Source of the DNA: an uncultured Bacteroides sp.
GTDB lineage: Bacteria; Bacteroidota; Bacteroidia; Bacteroidales; Bacteroidaceae
DNA length: 24,844 nucleotides
Assembly: GCA_937890825.1 (NCBI GenBank)
Contig: CALADS010000067.1
Span: 1-24,844, forward strand
Direction: 5' to 3'
The notes under the pieces are model-generated. The model did not search any database and was not told the origin of the DNA. It was given only the letters and a program-made list of their open reading frames with translations. Below, piece by piece: positions 1-7,601 of this stretch (its first letter is position 1; each line of letters opens with the position of its first letter). The position numbers were made by a program, and so were the translations under genes.

Positions 1-1
1 T

Positions 2-43
2 GAAGTGGAGAAAATGGTCAAGGAACTGCTGGGTATGGCATAA
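2..43 (+). CDS. 3' end of an unidentified gene (partial)
   Basis: An open frame enters from the left edge and ends in a TAA at 41-43. Only 13 codons are visible, reading EVEKMVKELLGMA, an amphipathic helix typical of the C-terminus of a soluble protein. The TraX-family gene begins about 11 bases later on the same strand, so the two may be co-transcribed. The fragment is too short to name a family, and its reality rests only on the open frame and the close spacing. Confidence 0.45.
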   Translation, partial: EVEKMVKELLGMA

Positions 44-54
44 ATGATTTGTAT

Positions 55-780
55 ATGGCATCCTTACAATCTGCATCTGAACATTCTATCTTATTACCTT
101 CATTGAGTGGTAGTGCACTGAAGGTCATCGCCCTTGTTTCAATGGTGGCAGACCACTGTGCTTACTACTTAATGGAACACGGCACGCACCTTTACGAGAT
201 CATGCGCTGCTTTGGGCGCATCGCTTTTCCGGTGTTCGCCTTTCTCATTGCAGAGGGCTTCCGGCATACCCGAAACCGAATGAAGTACTTCCTGCAGCTG
301 CTGGGATTTGCCGTAATCAGTGAATTGCTCTGGTACCTGCTGAATGGAGCGGATGGGACGCACAATGTACTCTTCACCCTGGCATTGGGTGTAATGGCAC
401 TGGCAGCTTTTGAAACATTAAAAAAGGATGGCATCCTTTGTGGGGCTGTCATCCTTTCTATAGCTGGTTTCGCTTCCTGGTCCGGAGTGGACTATGAGTG
501 GCGAGGGATTCTGATGATGATGGTATTCTACCTATTCGGGAATGTCAGCAATCCTTCTTTTCCTTCGGGTAGAAAGGCGCATCTATTTTGTGCCTTTCTG
601 CTGATGATGTACTATGGGATAGTCGGTGCTTTGCTGGCTTGCTTAACAATTGCCTGTTATGATGGAACACGTGGATTCATCCATGGCAAGATGACAAAGT
701 ATGGATTCTATGCGTTCTATCCGGTGCATTTACTCTTGATACAGCTGCTAAAGTTTCTATTTCTCTATTTGTACTGTTGA
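55..780 (+). CDS. TraX-family integral membrane protein
   Basis: A 241-residue polytopic membrane protein of the TraX family (PF05857). The founding member acetylates F-pilin, but chromosomal Bacteroidales copies stand alone and their substrate is unknown. The family match rests on an N-terminal hydrophobic segment with MVADHCAYY, the segment RIAFPVFAFLIAEGF, and a C-terminal FYAFYPVHLLLIQLL, where the YPxHL motif is typical. About seven hydrophobic segments are visible. I start at ATG 55; a TTG six bases upstream is in frame but less likely. The 3' end overlaps the convergent gene at 757-1188 by 24 bases, with no terminator between. No pilus or transfer genes lie beside it, so a conjugation role here is doubtful. 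Confidence 0.85.
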   Translation: MASLQSASEHSILLPSLSGSALKVIALVSMVADHCAYYLMEHGTHLYEIMRCFGRIAFPVFAFLIAEGFRHTRNRMKYFLQLLGFAVISELLWYLLNGADGTHNVLFTLALGVMALAAFETLKKDGILCGAVILSIAGFASWSGVDYEWRGILMMMVFYLFGNVSNPSFPSGRKAHLFCAFLLMMYYGIVGALLACLTIACYDGTRGFIHGKMTKYGFYAFYPVHLLLIQLLKFLFLYLYC

Positions 781-1188
781 TTTTTCTTTCCTTAGTTCCT
801 TATTGATAGTAGGAATAATACATTCGTTCAGCATATGTTTCAACTCATCACTGTCCTTGGCATATTGCCCGGAAATGTAGTAAACTTCTTTAATGGCTAC
901 ATTTCTAAACTCCTTAACAGTGCTTCCTTCTGGAATCATTCTTTCTTTCTGCCAATAGTTAAGTACCAAATCGACCATCGCTGTGCGAAGTAGTTTTTTA
1001 GTGTCTACGGATAGTTTTTTGAAAGATAGTTGTTCCACCATCCCGGTCTCACCGGGGATGAGTGGGCTGTCGTTGACAGTATCGTATTGGGAGCCATATT
1101 GCATATAATTTTCCCACATACCAAAATCCTTTTCCACTTCCACATAGGCAACTCCTTGATTATTCTTATGATGTTTTTTCTTTGCCAT
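757..1188 (-). CDS. Small hypothetical protein
   Basis: A soluble 143-residue protein that I do not recognise. It begins with a Lys/His-rich stretch (MAKKKHHKNNQG), followed by a mixed alpha/beta body and a charged C-terminal helix. It has no signal peptide or membrane segment. The last 24 bases overlap the end of the convergent TraX-family gene. It lies 110 bases downstream of the steroid operon's last gene on the same strand, so read-through transcription is possible, but the gap is much larger than those inside that operon and I see no clear promoter in it. No function is proposed. Confidence 0.7.
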   Translation of the reverse strand: MAKKKHHKNNQGVAYVEVEKDFGMWENYMQYGSQYDTVNDSPLIPGETGMVEQLSFKKLSVDTKKLLRTAMVDLVLNYWQKERMIPEGSTVKEFRNVAIKEVYYISGQYAKDSDELKHMLNECIIPTINKELRKEKSTVQIEK

Positions 1189-1298
1189 AATATTTCCTTC
1201 TATGCTGTTTTTGAATCTGTATACTTTGTAATGACTATTGTTGTAAGTATTTCAACTCTCACATTCGTTATAAGATATTTTCAATAGTGCCTGATGAT

Positions 1299-2180
1299 TT
1301 ATAACCATTTTTTTACGATTGCCTCTGTATAATCCCAAAGTTCCTTTGTTTTGCTATGCTGCGCATACCGATTAGATAGCGTACAAGGATGACAACTGGC
1401 TTGAAGGGTACCTGTACAAGAATCAGCTTCAACATCCAGCAGCAAGTGGATGGCAGTAGCTGCTCCCTGGCGGGGAGAACGGATAAAAGGACGGAAGAAA
1501 ATATCGGTCAACGGATCAAACCATTGATGCATGGTAATCATATTGGTAGATACGATACCGGGATCTGCAGCATTCACTCGAATTCCTCGTTCTTGTAAGC
1601 GATGTGCCAAATCGAAGGTAAACAAGGTGAGTGCTAACTTTGTGTTGCTATATACGGGAATGCGCCAAAATCGGCCTTTCTTCCCTTGGGTGAAGAAATC
1701 GGGAAAGTCCAGGTGTCCGATGGCGTAGGTACACGATACCATGTTGACAATGCGGCTTCCTTTCTCCATGCAGGGAAGCAATTTCCGCGTTAGTAGATAA
1801 GGGGCGACATAGTTTACACTAACAGTTCGTTCTAGTCCGTCTTCAGTCAGATGACGTCCTGTTTCCAGTGTACCTGCATTGTTCATCAGCAGAGTGATAC
1901 ATTCCTGTCGTGTTAACAGTTGTTCGGCAGCTTGAGCCACCGATTTAAGCGAGGAAAAATCGGCTTCCAATACTTCAATGGCAGTGTTGCCTGTCTCTTC
2001 TATTAAGATTTGGCGTGCTTTTTCCGCTTCATTCCGGTGGTGACACATCATTACCACCCGAAAACCGGCCAGAGCTACATACCGAGTGATTTCCATGCCC
2101 ATTCCTCCGTCAGCTCCCGTAATCACAGCCAATTTTCCATGGCCTTTCTGATGACTTTTCGGCTGAATACAATTCTTCAT
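1299..2180 (-). CDS. Short-chain dehydrogenase/reductase, probable 3-beta-hydroxysteroid dehydrogenase
   Basis: A 293-residue classical SDR. It has the cofactor motif TGADGGMG at residues 21-28, the acidic residue D74 after the third strand, NNAG at 100-103, the structural Asn N123, a Ser near 149 in NMVSC, and the catalytic pair Y177/K181 in YSNTK. The CHHR segment after the second strand (R49) suggests NADP(H). Overall it resembles retinol-dehydrogenase-like SDRs. It starts 15 bases after the flavoprotein gene and is the last gene of the steroid operon. In the analogous published Bacteroidales cluster the third enzyme is a 3-beta-HSDH that reduces the 3-oxo group of bile-acid intermediates. 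SDR membership is certain from motifs; the steroid substrate is inferred from context. Confidence 0.85.
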   Translation of the reverse strand: MKNCIQPKSHQKGHGKLAVITGADGGMGMEITRYVALAGFRVVMMCHHRNEAEKARQILIEETGNTAIEVLEADFSSLKSVAQAAEQLLTRQECITLLMNNAGTLETGRHLTEDGLERTVSVNYVAPYLLTRKLLPCMEKGSRIVNMVSCTYAIGHLDFPDFFTQGKKGRFWRIPVYSNTKLALTLFTFDLAHRLQERGIRVNAADPGIVSTNMITMHQWFDPLTDIFFRPFIRSPRQGAATAIHLLLDVEADSCTGTLQASCHPCTLSNRYAQHSKTKELWDYTEAIVKKWL

Positions 2181-2195
2181 CTTTTATTCCTTGTG

Positions 2196-3440
2196 TTATT
2201 CGATTTGTCTTTTTTCTGATTGGGCTTCGATTCTTTCAATTTCCCTCTGCAGGCAAGGAGGAAGTTTTTCAGACAGGTGTTGGTGACAGGCCATATCAAT
2301 GGAGTACATCCGGGCAATGCAGTAGTTGCTGTGTTTGCATGCTGAACGAGCATCTTCCTCTTTTCGCATACGGTTTACAAAATCGGGTTCGTTCAAGAGA
2401 GCACGAGCCATCTGCACTGCCTCGAAGCCATCATTCAGTACTTCATCGATTTTTTGCCGCGACACTAAACCGCCGACGTAAACCAAAGGCATATGGAGGG
2501 CTTTCCGGAATTTCAGTGCATCTTCCAGAAAGTAGGCTTCTTGGAAAGGCACAGCTGGAATCATCCATTTGCCAACCAGTCGGACGCCATATTTGAGCCA
2601 CCAGCATTTCATGTAATGACTCATGCTTCGGATGGGCATTTCACCACGCATTACATACATGGGTGCCCGACTGACAAATCCTCCGCTCAAGACCAAGGCA
2701 TGGGCTCCAGATCCTTCCAGACGTTTGGCTACTTGCAGACTTTCTTCCAGTTCCATTCCCCCTTTGAAACCATCACGCATATTCATTTTTACGAATACGG
2801 CTAAATCGTTTCCTGCGGCTTTCATGACTTCATTCATTACCATGTCCATGAAGCGCATCCGGTTTTCCAAGGAACCTCCGAACTCGTCTTTGCGATGATT
2901 GGTAGCCGGTGACAGGAATTGGCTAATCAAGTAGCCGTGTCCGGCATGAATTTCTACTGAGTCGAAGCCGGCTTCCCGGGCTAGATTTACGGCACGTCCG
3001 TAGGCTTGTGCCAGTTGGGGCAGTTCTGAGGTTCGCAGGGCGCGGACAAACGTGGGGGAATATAGGTTGAAACCACCGGAAGCTCCTACGGGCAGGCAGC
3101 CACAGATATTTTTGTGCGACATGTTGCCGCAGTGTCCCAGTTGTATGCCGGCAGCTGCTCCTTCGGCATGAATGGCATCAGTCAGCCGACGCAAGTCGGG
3201 GATAATTTCAGGACGCATCCAAAGCTGGCGGTCGAACGACAAGCCGCTTTGGGTTACTGCTGCATAGGCCACGGTGGTCATACCGACTCCTCCCGCTGCT
3301 ACCGAGCGATGGTATTGAAGCAACATTTCTGAAGGTCGATGTCCCGGACACATGCTTTCATACGCAGCGGAGCGAATGGTGCGGTTGCGCAGCGTCAGCG
3401 GCCCGATGGTGACTGGGGTAAACAATTTGGATGTAGTCAT
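2196..3440 (-). CDS. Old-yellow-enzyme family NADH:flavin oxidoreductase, probable steroid 5-beta-reductase
   Basis: A 414-residue FMN-dependent TIM barrel. Family landmarks are the N-terminal KLFTPVTIGPLTLRNR, QLGHCG at 100-105, the substrate-anchoring HAGHGYL at 165-171, and ATNHRKDEFGGSLENR at about 179-194. It has no C-terminal FAD/NAD(P)H domain, unlike the 2,4-dienoyl-CoA reductase and BaiCD type. The cysteine cluster that binds 4Fe-4S in those enzymes is degenerate: CKHSNYC followed by one later Cys. I start at ATG 3440; the frame stays open upstream into the 5-alpha-reductase gene, but that extension is not homologous. The gap to that gene is 47 bases. Known homologues in Bacteroidales bile-acid clusters saturate delta4 with 5-beta stereochemistry; here that activity is inferred. 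Confidence 0.85.
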   Translation of the reverse strand: MTTSKLFTPVTIGPLTLRNRTIRSAAYESMCPGHRPSEMLLQYHRSVAAGGVGMTTVAYAAVTQSGLSFDRQLWMRPEIIPDLRRLTDAIHAEGAAAGIQLGHCGNMSHKNICGCLPVGASGGFNLYSPTFVRALRTSELPQLAQAYGRAVNLAREAGFDSVEIHAGHGYLISQFLSPATNHRKDEFGGSLENRMRFMDMVMNEVMKAAGNDLAVFVKMNMRDGFKGGMELEESLQVAKRLEGSGAHALVLSGGFVSRAPMYVMRGEMPIRSMSHYMKCWWLKYGVRLVGKWMIPAVPFQEAYFLEDALKFRKALHMPLVYVGGLVSRQKIDEVLNDGFEAVQMARALLNEPDFVNRMRKEEDARSACKHSNYCIARMYSIDMACHQHLSEKLPPCLQREIERIEAQSEKRQIE

Positions 3441-3487
3441 GATGGCAAATTTTTTATGTATTTTGAGGAATTTTATCAGATAGATAT

Positions 3488-4267
3488 TCAGTAGATAAAC
3501 GGAATGATTCGCTTTCGCGTTCCTACAGCTAACGTGCCAAATTCCTTGCGGTAGTGTTGATGGATGGCATGAGCTCTGGGTACCAGATTGGCAAAAGTCC
3601 ACCATACAAATACACCTGCTGCTGGAGAAATTGTCAGCAACGCGAAACCAATCCATTCTATGAGTTCTCCCAAATAATTGGCTGAAGTGACATATTTGAA
3701 CATTCCTCTGGTAGGCAAATAATGACGAGTGTCACCCGGTTGCCGTAAATGTCGTATCACATAATCTGAATGAAGATTGATGCCCATTCCTAAGAAAAAG
3801 AGTAGCATTCCAAGAATGGCATGTGATGAGACAAAATAATGCCACCCACCTGAATAAACCGTATCTGTAACGGGTAAATAGAACAGGCCTAAGGCTTGCA
3901 TAATGCCGTTCAGTACATTAAATACAACTCCCATTCCTACAATGGTCAATGGCATCCGACTCTTGCCTTTCATTAGAAACGGAAAGATGAAGGAACGTTG
4001 GAAATAATGTAGTTCAAAGAGTAGGAAAAAAATGAGAATAGGGATGGAAAATGGATTTTCACTTGTAATCCACAAGTAAAACAGAACGAAAAAAACAGGG
4101 GCTTCCATAAGAAACCAGGCAGTTTTATTGGGAATGGATATACCCCATGAGCTCGTACGGAAAATGCCGTAGCCTGCTTTGACAAAATAGAGTGCTACAA
4201 AAACCAATAAGGCCAGGAAACTCATGGCGATTAAAAAATAGTTGAAAATTTCCATGGTTATCATCAT
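3488..4267 (-). CDS. Membrane 3-oxo-5-alpha-steroid 4-dehydrogenase (steroid 5-alpha-reductase) homologue
   Basis: A 259-residue multi-span protein strikingly similar to human SRD5A1/2 (PF02544). Shared stretches include LHYFQRSF, GMGINLHSDYVIRHLRQPGD, FKYVTSANYLGELIEWIG and a C-terminal RKRIIPFIY. E55 (WFLMEAP) and Y88 (HYF) align with SRD5A2 Glu57 and Tyr91, the pair that contacts the steroid 3-keto group. The conserved Asn/Asp/Arg of the NADPH site are also present. The expected reaction is NADPH-dependent reduction of a 3-oxo-delta4 steroid to the flat 5-alpha (allo) form in the inner membrane. It is the first gene of a three-gene operon with the flavoprotein and SDR. ATGs at 4264 and 4255 are alternative starts. 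Confidence 0.9.
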   Translation of the reverse strand: MMITMEIFNYFLIAMSFLALLVFVALYFVKAGYGIFRTSSWGISIPNKTAWFLMEAPVFFVLFYLWITSENPFSIPILIFFLLFELHYFQRSFIFPFLMKGKSRMPLTIVGMGVVFNVLNGIMQALGLFYLPVTDTVYSGGWHYFVSSHAILGMLLFFLGMGINLHSDYVIRHLRQPGDTRHYLPTRGMFKYVTSANYLGELIEWIGFALLTISPAAGVFVWWTFANLVPRAHAIHQHYRKEFGTLAVGTRKRIIPFIY

Positions 4268-4304
4268 TCTTAGAAAAGGGTTACACGTAATAAATTCGAA
4301 AGTA

Positions 4305-4312
4305 CAAAAATA
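4305..4312 (-). promoter_or_regulatory. Probable -7 box of the steroid operon promoter
   Basis: On the minus strand the sequence TATTTTTG fits the Bacteroidetes -7 consensus TAnnTTTG exactly. It lies 38 bases upstream of the 5-alpha-reductase ATG, giving a leader of about 30 bases. No clear TTTG -33 element is visible at the usual distance, so the call rests on one box and its position. Confidence 0.4.
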
Positions 4313-4462
4313 TTCTGTAACACGGATATTTATGATTGAATTTTATGATTTCGGTTATATTTTGTATGGTTGCTGGATTGTTTGGGTCGGATATTGAATC
4401 TCGGTAAATCAGTTATCTAAAGAAGAGATAAAGTATATAGTCCTTTGTATAAGGATATAATG

Positions 4463-4500
4463 AAAAAGAGAGCCTGCCGTTTTTCTGCGGCAGACTCTCA
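4463..4500 (-). terminator. Intrinsic terminator of the PorT-like gene
   Basis: On the minus strand, arms 4488-4499 and 4468-4479 pair (CTCTC and CTGCCG blocks with one A/C mismatch) around an eight-base loop, followed by a T-run (CTTTTTCATTAT). It lies 25 bases past the stop codon of the barrel protein gene at 4525. It also insulates the steroid operon promoter from upstream transcription. Confidence 0.8.
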
Positions 4501-4524
4501 CGGACAGAGTTATTTAAAAGTAGC

Positions 4525-5163
4525 TTAGAATTTGTATCCCAAAGTAATACCGATATTGGCATTATGTGGAGCGTTTCCGTCCATCACTTTGCAGAAACCG
4601 AGCTGGGTATCGAGACCGACTAAAATCTTGCCAAATTCTACTCCCAATCCGATGTTCCATCCGGCATCAAAACGATTGTAGTCAAGGCCGTCGCTGCCAA
4701 AAGTATCGACTTTGTCTCCTCCATTGACTGCGATGCCGCCAATAGAAGCTCCCCCGTCAAATTTAGTCTTACCACCTACACCGCAAGCAAGGTAAGGACC
4801 GGTAGCAATGACCAGATTGGTGTTGTCTGCAAGGTTAAAGCGAAATTGTACATTGATAGGAAGTTCCAGATAGAGTTGGTTGATTTTTACGTCTGCATCG
4901 GCATCAACGACGGTTCCTTCATAGCCGCTGGAGTATTTGGCCCCTTTTTGTGAGAAAAAGAGAGAAGGTTGCAGAGAAATAAGGTCTGTAAACTGGTATT
5001 CCATACCTACTCCGATGCGTGCTCCAGGCTTGAATTTGGAATGGTCGGAATTTTCACCGATATAGCTGCTCAAGTTCAGACCGGCTTTTACCTGAAAGGA
5101 GACTTGTGCGAATCCAATGGTGCTGCATAACGCAAACAAGACAGTTAAAATACTTTTTTTCAT
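4525..5163 (-). CDS. Outer-membrane beta-barrel protein, PorT-like
   Basis: A secreted 212-residue protein with signal peptide MKKSILTVLFALCSTIGFAQ, then alternating beta strands typical of PF13568-type small barrels. Examples are KAGLNLSSYIG, GARIGVGMEYQFTDLISLQPSLFFSQKG and a terminal strand ending in GYKF with the C-terminal aromatic. I start at ATG 5163 because it begins the signal peptide directly; an in-frame TTG 24 bases upstream would add an unhelpful tail. It lies downstream of the OmpA gene but is separated from it by a strong hairpin terminator, so its expression depends on read-through or a promoter I cannot identify. The ligand is unknown. Confidence 0.85.
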   Translation of the reverse strand: MKKSILTVLFALCSTIGFAQVSFQVKAGLNLSSYIGENSDHSKFKPGARIGVGMEYQFTDLISLQPSLFFSQKGAKYSSGYEGTVVDADADVKINQLYLELPINVQFRFNLADNTNLVIATGPYLACGVGGKTKFDGGASIGGIAVNGGDKVDTFGSDGLDYNRFDAGWNIGLGVEFGKILVGLDTQLGFCKVMDGNAPHNANIGITLGYKF

Positions 5164-5189
5164 GATTATGTTCATTTTAAGTTTCAATC

Positions 5190-5219
5190 AAAAAGAAGTC
5201 GGACACTTGGCATGTCCGA
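5190..5219 (-). terminator. Intrinsic terminator after the OmpA-like gene
   Basis: A perfect seven-base inverted repeat, TCGGACA at 5199-5205 and TGTCCGA at 5213-5219, has a seven-base loop and is followed on the minus strand by CTTCTTTTTGATTG. It lies 31 bases past the OmpA stop and 27 bases before the next gene's start codon. Confidence 0.8.
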
Positions 5220-5250
5220 ACTTTCACACACAATGTAGCTTCCAAGCGGA

Positions 5251-6384
5251 TTAGTTTTCATGGATGGTGCAGATGCTTACCCGATTCCAATCTGGTTCTT
5301 CAAACATGTTTCCTACACCTTGTCCTTCGGCTGTAATCCGGTTCTCGGCTATTTTATACCGTTTCACTAACAAACTCTTGACGGCATCCGCACGTTGTTG
5401 AGCGATACGGGCATTTACTTCGGCCTTTCCTTCCGGAGAAGCATATCCTTTGATGGATACAGTAGCCTTTTCATGATTTTTCAAGTAAGTCGCAATACGT
5501 TCCACATTAGGGGTCTGAGAAGCTACTACACTGACACCTCCTTGGCGGAAGGTTACCACAGATTCCAATGTTTTCTTGTGGCTGGTGATGGTATCTGTTA
5601 CGATAACCGGGCCCTGATTCTTGCAGTCGGCTAACTGTTGTTCCAATTCAGCATTTCGTTGGTTGGCAGCAGTCAGTTCGGCTTCTTGATCTACGTTGGT
5701 TTGTCTCAGGTTATTTACCTGCTCGTTCAGCGCATCCACTTCTGCCTGGTCATACAGTTTGGCAAAAGAGATATGGTGTTTGCCATTGCTGCAACGGAAG
5801 TGGTATTTCAGACCGGCTGTAATTTCCCAGGCTGCCCGGTTGGCGTTAAATCCTACGTTTCGTTCACCACATGCGTTCAGGTCATATACCAAGGCTGGTT
5901 TGATACCAATGGTCCAAGCTTTGGCTTCACCTAAATTGAAATTGAAGTTGAGTCCCAGTTTGCTGGAGATGCTGTTACGGTCTCCGTCACCGTTTTGGGC
6001 ATAATGTAGCCAGCCGAGTCCGGCTACGGTTTCTATTTCGAATAATCGGGGTGTTCCCCAATATCCTGCAAATAGGTTGCTCAGATTGACGGAGGTCAAT
6101 AAACTTACATTGGTGTTGTCAAATGCCGTTTTGCTGGCAGTCGTATTGATGCTGGTCATGGCTTCCACACCCATACCGAAAAAGGGTGTGAGCTGTTTGC
6201 CTATTCCAAGTCCCCATGTGGCTCGCATGTTCGGGAAAAATGCACTGTGGGTCAATGGAGTGGTAACACCGGCATGGATGCCAATAGACCAGTTATCTCC
6301 CAAGTTGGCTCCTTCGTAAGCTCTTTGAGCATAGATGCCACTACAAGTAAGGCAAGCTACAATTACTGCAATAAATTTCTTCAT
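5251..6384 (-). CDS. OmpA-family outer-membrane protein
   Basis: A 377-residue envelope protein in four parts: signal peptide MKKFIAVIVACLTCSGIYAQ; an N-terminal barrel region to about residue 205; a heptad-like coiled coil at about 215-255 (VDALNEQVNNLRQ, ELTAANQRNAELEQQLADC); and a C-terminal OmpA domain from about 285. Such proteins link the outer membrane to peptidoglycan. In the OmpA domain GYASPEG replaces the usual G-H-T-D-x-x-G, so the Asp that contacts diaminopimelate is a Ser, while the downstream N-x(6)-R pattern (NARIAQQRA) is kept. Weaker peptidoglycan binding is possible. A near-consensus -7 box (TAATATTG on the minus strand, 6414-6421) lies about 30 bases upstream of the start. 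The gene ends at its own terminator. Confidence 0.9.
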   Translation of the reverse strand: MKKFIAVIVACLTCSGIYAQRAYEGANLGDNWSIGIHAGVTTPLTHSAFFPNMRATWGLGIGKQLTPFFGMGVEAMTSINTTASKTAFDNTNVSLLTSVNLSNLFAGYWGTPRLFEIETVAGLGWLHYAQNGDGDRNSISSKLGLNFNFNLGEAKAWTIGIKPALVYDLNACGERNVGFNANRAAWEITAGLKYHFRCSNGKHHISFAKLYDQAEVDALNEQVNNLRQTNVDQEAELTAANQRNAELEQQLADCKNQGPVIVTDTITSHKKTLESVVTFRQGGVSVVASQTPNVERIATYLKNHEKATVSIKGYASPEGKAEVNARIAQQRADAVKSLLVKRYKIAENRITAEGQGVGNMFEEPDWNRVSICTIHEN

Positions 6385-6745
6385 AAGAATGAGTCGTTAA
6401 AAGTTTAGGGCTGCAATATTAGCATCAATTATAATCCGTTGTTATTGATTGATTCTCTAATTAACAAACATTAAATATAAATCAATACAAAACCACACTT
6501 TGGCCTCTCTATGGAGTCGATTTATAACGGCACCGGGAAAATTTGATGAAGATATAGCTGAACATACGGAAGCCATAGGTATTCATTTTTGGATGGACAG
6601 TATGAGGCTTCTTCATGGTATGGCAGTGGTTGATTGTCTCGTGTCCTTAATTCTATAAAGATATGCTGTAGGACATGGAATCAGATGAATTTCAGAATGT
6701 CTGTCTCCTTTTTGATAAGTTATGCCACATTTCCCAAGAAAAAAG
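6385..6745. other. Long intergenic region without a recognised gene
   Basis: Between the divergent OmpA and aquaporin genes lie 480 bases, the last part being the aquaporin promoter and leader. A plus-strand frame of about 65 codons stays open to a TAA near 6657 (segment GKFDEDIAEHTEAIGIHFW) but has no start codon early in it, and I do not recognise the peptide. It may be the remnant of a lost gene or chance. No hairpin with a T-run was seen. Confidence 0.4.
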
Positions 6746-6775
6746 TTTGAACCTTTATTTTTATTTATACATTTG
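6746..6775 (+). promoter_or_regulatory. Promoter of the aquaporin gene
   Basis: TTTG at 6746-6749 and TACATTTG at 6768-6775 match the Bacteroidetes -33 (TTTG) and -7 (TAnnTTTG) elements with an 18-base spacer, close to the usual 19-21. Transcription should start near 6782, giving a leader of about 80 bases before the ATG. Confidence 0.65.
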
Positions 6776-6864
6776 CAAGTTGCATAGGTAAAACAGCCTG
6801 TTTCTAAACCTTGTAGTATAATAATGTATAGTAATAGTATAGTTTAATCAAAAATTAAGAAAAC

Positions 6865-7542
6865 ATGAAAAAGTACATTGCTGAAATGTTGGGAACGATG
6901 GTTCTCGTTCTTATGGGATGTGGCACGGCGGTCAGTTTGTCGTGTACGTCAGCTAACCCTGATTTAGCTTCTACTGTTGTTGGTACGGCTCTTGCCTTCG
7001 GACTGGCTGTTGTGGCTATGGCTTACGCTATTGGCGGTATTTCCGGCTGTCATATCAATCCGGCTATTACACTGGGTTGTTTGTTGTCGGGACGTATCAG
7101 TGGAAAGGATGCCGGTATGTATATGCTGTTTCAAGTAATCGGTGCCTTTATCGGTTCAGCTATTTTGTGGGTGCTGACTTCCAATTCCGGACTGGTTGGC
7201 ACGGGAGCCAATGCTTGTCAGGAAGGTGTTTCCGTAACTGGAGCTTTGCTGGCGGAAATAGTTTTTACCTTTGTTTTTGTATTGGTTGTATTGGGTACAA
7301 CGGATGCTAAGAAAGGAGCAGGCAACTTTGCAGGACTTGCTATCGGTCTTTCTTTGGTGCTGGTTCATCTCGCCTGCATTCGCTATACGGGAACTTCGGT
7401 TAATCCGGCCCGTAGTATAGCTCCTGCCATTTTCCAAGGTGGGGAAGCTCTAAGTCAGCTGTGGATATTCATCATCGGACCTTTCATCGGTGCTGCATTA
7501 AGTGCCGGAGTGTGGAAAGTGTTTGCCGACAAACAAGCCTGA
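6865..7542 (+). CDS. aqpZ: Aquaporin Z-like water channel
   Basis: A 225-residue MIP-family channel with six membrane segments and both NPA half-helices: HINPAIT near residue 69 and VNPARS near 177. The aromatic/arginine filter follows the E. coli AqpZ water-selective pattern rather than the glycerol pattern: Phe in ALAFGLAV, His in LVLVHLAC, Thr in YTGTS, and Arg of NPAR. It should pass water across the inner membrane during osmotic change. It has its own promoter. The PepSY-like lipoprotein gene follows after 59 bases on the same strand, with a possible weak box (TACATTTA) between them, so co-transcription is uncertain. Confidence 0.92.
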   Translation: MKKYIAEMLGTMVLVLMGCGTAVSLSCTSANPDLASTVVGTALAFGLAVVAMAYAIGGISGCHINPAITLGCLLSGRISGKDAGMYMLFQVIGAFIGSAILWVLTSNSGLVGTGANACQEGVSVTGALLAEIVFTFVFVLVVLGTTDAKKGAGNFAGLAIGLSLVLVHLACIRYTGTSVNPARSIAPAIFQGGEALSQLWIFIIGPFIGAALSAGVWKVFADKQA

Positions 7543-7601
7543 TAGAATTGAGTATTTAAAAATAGAATGAACGGATTAGTTACATTTAAAATTGAACGAT
7601 T

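Noticed and set aside
55..780. TraX-family gene as evidence of a conjugation locus at the left end
   Set aside because: Chromosomal TraX-like genes in Bacteroidales commonly stand alone, and no other transfer gene is nearby.
3441..3656. 72-residue N-terminal extension of the flavoprotein frame
   Set aside because: It overlaps the coding end of the 5-alpha-reductase gene and has no old-yellow-enzyme character; the ATG at 3440 starts exactly where family homology begins.
6480..6660. Unlabelled plus-strand open stretch in the OmpA/aquaporin gap
   Set aside because: No early start codon, no promoter and no recognised family, so not called as a gene.
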